Assembly (NCBI RefSeq): GCF_030246845.1
Contig: NZ_CP126889.1
Span: 558,001 to 622,000 of the forward strand
Direction: 5' to 3'
Origin: Enhydrobacter sp.
Lineage (GTDB): Bacteria; Pseudomonadota; Alphaproteobacteria; Reyranellales; Reyranellaceae
DNA: 64,000 nt
Below the pieces are notes generated by a model. That model was not told the DNA's origin. It worked only from the letters and a program-made list of their open reading frames with translations, and did no database searches. The translations under genes and the position numbers were made by a program. Positions 58,868 through 64,000 of the stretch are shown in pieces. Every line of letters starts with the position of its first letter. Position 1 is the first letter of the stretch.

Positions 58868-59083
58868 GATGGCAAAAAGTTGGTGGCCGCAAATGCTTGA
58901 AACGAGCCGCTTTATTCAGAGCGCTTGCAACCAATCGGTGACATTTCGGAGCGAGGCTTGACGGTCGCGCGGCGGACGCGCAAACGAGCGATATCGCAGT
59001 CAGTCCAGAAGCGAGCGCTGGCGTGAAGCCGAGGCATTGGAAGTCTGGCAAGCACCCCTCGTATTGATTCGAAAGGCCTGTTC

Positions 59084-60106
59084 ATGTCCAAGGATGATCT
59101 TGTTGTCGTTACCGGTGCGGGTGGATTTATCGGCGGCCATCTGGTCCGCGAGTTGCAGAAGCGCGGCCATACGAAGATCCGCGCCGTCGATGTGAAGCCG
59201 CTCGGCGAGTGGTACCAGAAGATCCCGGGCGTCGAGAACCAGGTCGGCGACCTCTCCCTGCTCGAAGCCTGCCGCGCCGCCGCCAGGGGCGCCCGCACCA
59301 TCTACAACCTCGCGGCCGACATGGGCGGCATGGGGTTCATCGAGACCCACAAGGCCGAGTGCATGCTGTCGGTCCTGATCAACACGCACATGCTGATGGC
59401 GGCCAAGGAAGCCGGCACCGAGCAGTTCTTCTATTCCTCCTCGGCCTGCGTCTACAACGGCGACAAGCAGACCGATCCCAACGTCACCGCGCTCAAGGAA
59501 GAGGATGCCTACCCGGCCCTGCCCGAGGACGGCTACGGCTGGGAGAAGCTGTTCAGCGAGCGCATGGCGCGCCACTTCCGCGAGGATTACGGCATCGCCA
59601 GCCGCGTCGCCCGCTATCACAACGTCTACGGCCCGCACGGCACCTATGACGGCGGCCGCGAGAAGGCGCCGGCCGCGATGTGCCGCAAGGTGATCGAGGC
59701 CAAGCTCTCGGGCAACCACGAGATCGAGATCTGGGGCGACGGCCAGCAGACCCGCTCGTTCATGTACATCGACGACTGCACCGAGGGCACGATCAAGCTC
59801 CTCAACAGCAACATCGTCGAGCCGCTGAACATCGGCAGCGACCAGCTTGTGAGCATCAACCAGCTGGTCGACATCGTCGAGAAGATCGCGGGCATCAAGC
59901 TGAAGCGCCGCTACAACCTCGACGCGCCCAAGGGCGTGCGCGGCCGCAACAGCGACAACACGCTGATCAAGAAGCTGATGAACTGGGCGCCCTCGATCCG
60001 CCTCGAGGACGGCATGGAGAAGACCTACAAGTGGATCTATGACGAGATGACGTCGGGCAAGGCGTCGGTCGTCAACGCCGTGCCGCGCGCCGTCGCCGCA
60101 CAGTGA
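59084..60106 (+). CDS. NAD-dependent epimerase, GDP-mannose 3,5-epimerase-like
   Basis: A 340-aa extended SDR. GAGGFIGGHLV binds NAD. AADMGGMGFIETHKAECMLSVLINT, FFYSSSACVYNG, YGWEK, RYHNVYGPHGTYDGGREKAPAA and WGDGQQTRSFMYIDDCTEG closely follow plant GDP-mannose 3,5-epimerase, which makes GDP-L-galactose and GDP-L-gulose. Bacterial relatives are less common; a different sugar substrate is possible. It lies 216 bp after galE, same strand. Confidence 0.85.
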   Translation: MSKDDLVVVTGAGGFIGGHLVRELQKRGHTKIRAVDVKPLGEWYQKIPGVENQVGDLSLLEACRAAARGARTIYNLAADMGGMGFIETHKAECMLSVLINTHMLMAAKEAGTEQFFYSSSACVYNGDKQTDPNVTALKEEDAYPALPEDGYGWEKLFSERMARHFREDYGIASRVARYHNVYGPHGTYDGGREKAPAAMCRKVIEAKLSGNHEIEIWGDGQQTRSFMYIDDCTEGTIKLLNSNIVEPLNIGSDQLVSINQLVDIVEKIAGIKLKRRYNLDAPKGVRGRNSDNTLIKKLMNWAPSIRLEDGMEKTYKWIYDEMTSGKASVVNAVPRAVAAQ

Positions 60107-60113
60107 TGTCTTC

Positions 60114-60141
60114 GATGCGCGGGCCGTGAGGCCTGCGCATC
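60114..60141. terminator. Hairpin between convergent epimerase and decarboxylase genes
   Basis: A 12-bp stem with one G-U (60114-60125 with 60130-60141) closing a GTGA loop, just after the epimerase stop and reaching the stop of the convergent gene. It could serve as a terminator for both. Neither side has a clear T-tract. Confidence 0.4.
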
Positions 60142-61111
60142 AGCGCCCGACGCGGCGCACCGCCTTGTTGCTCCTCAGGAGACCGTCGAAATAGGCGATG
60201 GTCTTCCTGAGGCCCTCGTCCAGCGGCACCTTCGGCTCCCATTTGAGCTTCTCGCGCGCCAGCGTGATGTCGGGGCAGCGCTGCATCGGATCGTCGACCG
60301 GCAACGGCCGGAACACCAGCTTCGACTTGCCGTTCACCAGTTCGAGGATCTTCTCGGCCAGATGCCGGACCGGCGTCTCGACCGGGTTGCCGAGATTGAC
60401 CGGCCCCGTGAAATCGTCCGGCGTGTCGTCCATGAGCCGGATCCAGCCCTCGATCAGGTCGTCGACGTAGCAGAAAGCGCGGGTCTGCATGCCGTCGCCG
60501 TAGATCGTGATGTCCTCCCCTTTGAGCGCCTGGACGATAAAGTTCGATACCACGCGCCCGTCGTTGGGATGCATGCGGGGGCCGTAGGTGTTGAAGATGC
60601 GCGCCACCTTGATGCGCAGCTTGTGCTGCCGCCAATAGTCGAAGAACAGGGTCTCGGCGCAGCGCTTGCCCTCGTCGTAGCAGGCGCGCGGCCCCAGCGG
60701 ATTGACGTTGCCGCGATAGCTCTCGACCTGCGGATGCACGGTCGGATCGCCGTAGACCTCGCTGGTCGAGGCCTGGAAGATCTTCGCCCGCACCCGCTTG
60801 GCCAGCCCCAGCATGTTGATGGCGCCATGCACGCTGGTCTTGGTCGTCTGCACGGGGTCGTGCTGGTAGTGGATCGGCGAGGCCGGACAGGCGAGGTTGT
60901 AGATCTCGTCCACCTCGACGTAGAGCGCGAACGTCACGTCGTGGCGCATCAGCTCGAAGTGCGGATGGTCGAGGCAGGCCGCCACATTGTCCTTGCTGCC
61001 GGTGAAGTAGTTGTCGACACACAGGATGTCGTTGCCGGCCCGCAGCAGCCGTTCGCACAGATGCGAGCCCAGGAACCCTGCGCCGCCGGTCACCAATATG
61101 CGCTTGCCCAT
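60140..61111 (-). CDS. UDP-glucuronate decarboxylase (UDP-xylose synthase)
   Basis: A 323-aa extended SDR that converts UDP-glucuronate to UDP-xylose. [63 protein letters not shown] (YxxxK) and [21 protein letters not shown] are hallmarks of UXS enzymes. It is convergent with the epimerase gene. Together with galE it indicates synthesis of a polysaccharide containing galactose- and pentose-type sugars. Confidence 0.92.
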   Translation of the reverse strand: MGKRILVTGGAGFLGSHLCERLLRAGNDILCVDNYFTGSKDNVAACLDHPHFELMRHDVTFALYVEVDEIYNLACPASPIHYQHDPVQTTKTSVHGAINMLGLAKRVRAKIFQASTSEVYGDPTVHPQVESYRGNVNPLGPRACYDEGKRCAETLFFDYWRQHKLRIKVARIFNTYGPRMHPNDGRVVSNFIVQALKGEDITIYGDGMQTRAFCYVDDLIEGWIRLMDDTPDDFTGPVNLGNPVETPVRHLAEKILELVNGKSKLVFRPLPVDDPMQRCPDITLAREKLKWEPKVPLDEGLRKTIAYFDGLLRSNKAVRRVGR

Positions 61112-61222
61112 ATTCTCGCCAATCCCCCTTTTGACCTGAGACTAGGCGATCAAACTCTTGAAATCACTCGAAATTCGTCGCACTCCAATGAGCACAAGGG
61201 CACGTAAAGGGAGTAACGCCAT

Positions 61223-62782
61223 ATGGACAGCGAGCTGGTCGGACTGGGCGATATCGTGCGCAGGCACGCGAGCCGGCGGGGCGACGCGGTCGCCCTGGTG
61301 CACGAGGGCAGGAGCACGACCTACCGCCAGCTCGACGGCGCCGCCAACCGCGTCGCCCAGGCGCTGATCGCCGAAGGGATCGGTCCGGGCACGCGCATCG
61401 CCCATCTCGACAAGAGCAGCGACCTCTACTTCGAGCTCCTGTTCGGCGTGGCCAAGGCCAATGCCGTGATGGTCTCGGTCAACTGGCGGCTCGCGCCGCC
61501 GGAGGTCCTGCACATCGTGAACGACGCGGAGGCCGAGATCCTGTTCGTCGGCGAGGACTTCTTCCCGGTGATCGACAAGATCCGCGACCAGCTGCGCATG
61601 GTGCGGCGAATCGTGTCGCTCTCGGGCAGCCATCCGGGCTGGGATCCTTACGCCACCTGGCGCGACCGCCATCCCGACCGCGACCCGCATCTGCCGGCCA
61701 GCCCGTCCGACACCGCGGTCCAGTTCTACACCAGCGGCACGACGGGGCTGCCCAAGGGCGCCGAGCTGACGAACGCCAACTTTGCCGCCCTGTTCCGGGA
61801 GTGGCCGCGGAGCTGGCGCATGAAGCCGGGCACGCGCACGATCGTCTGCCTGCCCATGTTCCATATCGGCGGCGCGGGCTGGGGGCTGGTCGGCCTCTAT
61901 GCCGGCGCGGTCAACCATGTGGTGCGCGAGTTCGTGCCGGCGCAGATCCTCGACATCATCCAGCGCGAGCGCATCGAGGTGATCCTGCTGGTGCCGGCGA
62001 TGATCCTGTTCCTCGTCCAGGCGCCGCAAATCCGCGAGACCGATCTCTCGAGCCTCGAGCTCATCGTCTATGGCGCGTCGCCCATTCCCGCCGAGCTGCT
62101 GAAGCAGGCGATGGCCGTCTTCGGTTGCGGCTTCCAGCAGGTCTACGGCCTGACCGAGACGACCGGCGCCGTCACGCTCCTGCCCGCCGAGGATCACGAT
62201 CCGGCCGATGCGAGGAAGCTCCTGTCCTGCGGCTATGCCCAGAAGGAGGTGGAGCTGAGAATCGTCGACGCGAACGGCCGCGAGCTGCCGGCCGGCGAGG
62301 TGGGCGAGATCGCGATCCGCTCGTCCCAGGTCATGGCCGGCTACTGGAAGCTGCCGGAGGCAACGGGACGGGCCATCAATGGCGACTGGTTCCTGAGTGG
62401 CGACGCGGGCTACCTCGACGACAAGGGCTACCTCTACATCCACGACCGCGTGAAGGACATGATCGTCTCGGGCGGCGAGAATATCTATCCGGCCGAGGTC
62501 GAGAGCGCCCTGTTCGGCCATCCCGCCGTGGCCGACGTGGCCGTGATCGGCGTCCCCGACGAGCGCTGGGGCGAGGCGGTGAAGGCCATCGTCGTCAGGA
62601 AGCCCGACGCCGCGGTGACCGCGGGAGAGCTGATCGAGTGGGCGCGAGCGAGGATTGCAGGCTACAAGCTTCCCAAGTCGATCGATTTCATCGACGCCCT
62701 GCCCCGCAATCCCACCGGCAAGATCCTCAAGCGCGAGCTGCGCAAGGCCTACTGGGCGGACCAGGAACGGCAGATCAACTGA
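61223..62782 (+). CDS. Acyl-CoA synthetase (AMP-forming, fatty-acid type)
   Basis: A 519-aa adenylate-forming enzyme that activates a carboxylic acid to its CoA ester. The phosphate-binding loop YTSGTTGLPKGAEL, YGASPIPAEL, YGLTETTG, the hinge GDAGYLDDKGYLYIHDRVKD, GGENIYPAEVE and the catalytic Lys in PRNPTGKILKRELR are all present. Long-chain or medium-chain substrates are likely. A phosphotransferase gene follows after 128 bp, a pairing seen in acyl-CoA catabolic clusters. Confidence 0.92.
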   Translation: MDSELVGLGDIVRRHASRRGDAVALVHEGRSTTYRQLDGAANRVAQALIAEGIGPGTRIAHLDKSSDLYFELLFGVAKANAVMVSVNWRLAPPEVLHIVNDAEAEILFVGEDFFPVIDKIRDQLRMVRRIVSLSGSHPGWDPYATWRDRHPDRDPHLPASPSDTAVQFYTSGTTGLPKGAELTNANFAALFREWPRSWRMKPGTRTIVCLPMFHIGGAGWGLVGLYAGAVNHVVREFVPAQILDIIQRERIEVILLVPAMILFLVQAPQIRETDLSSLELIVYGASPIPAELLKQAMAVFGCGFQQVYGLTETTGAVTLLPAEDHDPADARKLLSCGYAQKEVELRIVDANGRELPAGEVGEIAIRSSQVMAGYWKLPEATGRAINGDWFLSGDAGYLDDKGYLYIHDRVKDMIVSGGENIYPAEVESALFGHPAVADVAVIGVPDERWGEAVKAIVVRKPDAAVTAGELIEWARARIAGYKLPKSIDFIDALPRNPTGKILKRELRKAYWADQERQIN

Positions 62783-62910
62783 GGGCGGGGAAGCCGGCAG
62801 CCGCCATCGGCGAGTCGCCACGCGGCATTCCGCCTCAAACATCCCTCGAAAAAATGGCCGGACGCGGCTAGAACGCCGGAATTCCCGAAACGATAGCCAT
62901 CAGCCCGCCG

Positions 62911-63975
62911 ATGTCCGAACTGCCCTCGAACCTCACCCCCGTGCGCGACGCCCATGCCTTCGACGAGGGCCGGCTCACCGACTACCTGACGACCCATGTC
63001 GACGGCTGCCGCGGACCGCTGCGCGTCCTGCAGTTCGAGGGCGGCCAGAGCAATCCCACCTTCCATCTCACGGATGCCGGCGGGCGCATGTACGTGCTGC
63101 GCAAGAAGCCGCCGGGCAAGCTCCTGCCCTCGGCGCACCAGGTCGACCGCGAGTTCCGCGTCATCAAGGCGCTCTCGGACCACACTGACGTACCCGTGCC
63201 GAAGCCCTACCTGCTCTGCCAGGACGGCGCCGTGATCGGCACCACCTTCTACGTCATGGAGTACATGCCCGGCCGCATCTTCGCCGATCCCAAGATGCCG
63301 GGCGTGTCGCCGGCCGAGCGCGGCCGGATCTTCGACTCGATGAACGACGTGCTGGCCCGCATCCACAATGTCGACTATCGCGCCGTCGGCCTGGGCGACT
63401 ACGGTCGCGAGGGACAGTATATCCCGCGCCAGATCGCGCGCTGGTCCAGCCAGTACGACCTCTCGCGCACCGAGCACATCGAGGCGATGGAGCTCCTGAA
63501 GCAGTGGCTGCCCGCCAATATCCCGCCCGGCGACGAGACGCGCATCAATCACGGCGACTATCGCCTCGGCAACACGGTCGTCCATCCCACCGAGCCGCGC
63601 ATCGTCGCGGTGCTCGACTGGGAGCTCAGCACGCTCGGCCATCCGCTGGCCGACCTCGGCTACAACTGCATGATGTACCATTTCGGCGAGGGCTTCGGCG
63701 CCTCGGGCGGCTATGCCGGCATGGACCTCGCGGCGTTCGGCATCCCGACCGAGGCGGAGTATCTCGCCGCCTATGCGCGCCGCACCGGCCGCAGCGGCAT
63801 CGAGCACTGGGACTTCTATCTCGCCTTCTCGCTGTTCCGCCTCGCCGCGATCGTGCAGGGCGTCTACAAGCGCGGCCTCGACGGCAACGCCTCCTCGACC
63901 ACCGCGACCAAGTACGGCAATCGCTGCAAGGCGATGGCCGATCTCGGCTGGTCGATGGTGCAGGCCCGCGCCTGA
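62911..63975 (+). CDS. Phosphotransferase family protein (ACAD10/11 N-terminal type)
   Basis: A 354-aa protein with the aminoglycoside-phosphotransferase/choline-kinase fold. The catalytic HGDYRLGNTVVHP and metal-binding DWELSTLGHPLADLGY motifs are intact, and GGQSNPTFHL and YVLRKKPPGKLLPSAHQVDREF fit the family. In animals this domain is fused to an acyl-CoA dehydrogenase (ACAD10/11) and phosphorylates 4-hydroxy acyl-CoAs. With an acyl-CoA synthetase next to it, a role in hydroxy-acid catabolism is likely, though not shown. Confidence 0.88.
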   Translation: MSELPSNLTPVRDAHAFDEGRLTDYLTTHVDGCRGPLRVLQFEGGQSNPTFHLTDAGGRMYVLRKKPPGKLLPSAHQVDREFRVIKALSDHTDVPVPKPYLLCQDGAVIGTTFYVMEYMPGRIFADPKMPGVSPAERGRIFDSMNDVLARIHNVDYRAVGLGDYGREGQYIPRQIARWSSQYDLSRTEHIEAMELLKQWLPANIPPGDETRINHGDYRLGNTVVHPTEPRIVAVLDWELSTLGHPLADLGYNCMMYHFGEGFGASGGYAGMDLAAFGIPTEAEYLAAYARRTGRSGIEHWDFYLAFSLFRLAAIVQGVYKRGLDGNASSTTATKYGNRCKAMADLGWSMVQARA

Positions 63976-64000
63976 GCCGTTGCCCGCTCAGGGCTCGTCG

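Noticed and set aside
58868..59083. TTGACG near 58960 as a promoter for the GDP-mannose epimerase-like gene
   Set aside because: No acceptable -10 element lies at 16-18 bp downstream.

Overview
The window is high-GC chromosomal DNA from a bacterium, most likely an alphaproteobacterium. The evidence is the adk gene lying between secY and rpsM, the run of rif, str, S10, spc and alpha ribosomal operons on one strand, a bo3-type quinol oxidase, and many acyl-CoA, SDR, luciferase-like and PEP-mutase-family genes. The accessory gene style recalls Reyranella and other Rhodospirillales, but that is an impression, not a proof. No rRNA, CRISPR array or prophage was seen.

Layout. 1-3.5 kb: end of cyoA, then cyoB, cyoC and cyoD (bo3 ubiquinol oxidase), with no cyoE directly after. 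3.3-14.1 kb: metabolic genes on both strands, namely two SDR dehydrogenases, a luciferase-like monooxygenase, gluconokinase, a lipoprotein, MTA/SAH nucleosidase, cysQ, a Sua5/TsaC threonylcarbamoyl-AMP synthase, two tandem GlcD-like FAD oxidases and a PEP-mutase/isocitrate-lyase family protein. 14.2-18.3 kb: a minus-strand signalling cluster of a crotonase, a class III cyclase-FHA protein, a membrane Ser/Thr kinase with a nuclease-like C-terminal domain, and a glycine-zipper lipoprotein. 18.4-21.5 kb: a DmdC-like acyl-CoA dehydrogenase and a coupled cytochrome P450.

21.6-55.1 kb, minus strand: the transcription and translation block. In the direction of transcription it reads secE, nusG, rplK, rplA, rplJ, rplL, rpoB and rpoC. 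A group IIC intron follows, sitting against the rpoC terminator, and a plus-strand GNAT gene lies beyond it. Then come rpsL, rpsG, fusA, tuf, the S10 operon, the spc operon with adk, and rpsM, rpsK, rpoA and rplQ, ending at a strong intrinsic terminator. A consensus promoter lies upstream of rpsL. A second, apparently identical tuf lies at 55.2-56.4 kb between tRNA-Trp and a tRNA-Gly/tRNA-Tyr pair.

56.7-64 kb: rlmB, tRNA-Thr, then nucleotide-sugar genes (galE, a GDP-mannose 3,5-epimerase-like gene and a UDP-glucuronate decarboxylase), and finally an acyl-CoA synthetase and an ACAD10-type phosphotransferase.

The most interesting structures are the group IIC intron abutting the rpoC terminator, the kinase with an SNase-like domain beside a cyclase-FHA protein, the tuf pair whose identity stops almost exactly at the gene borders, and several perfect inverted repeats in regulatory gaps. 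I saw no clear case of a wholly undescribed system; the kinase cluster is the best candidate.
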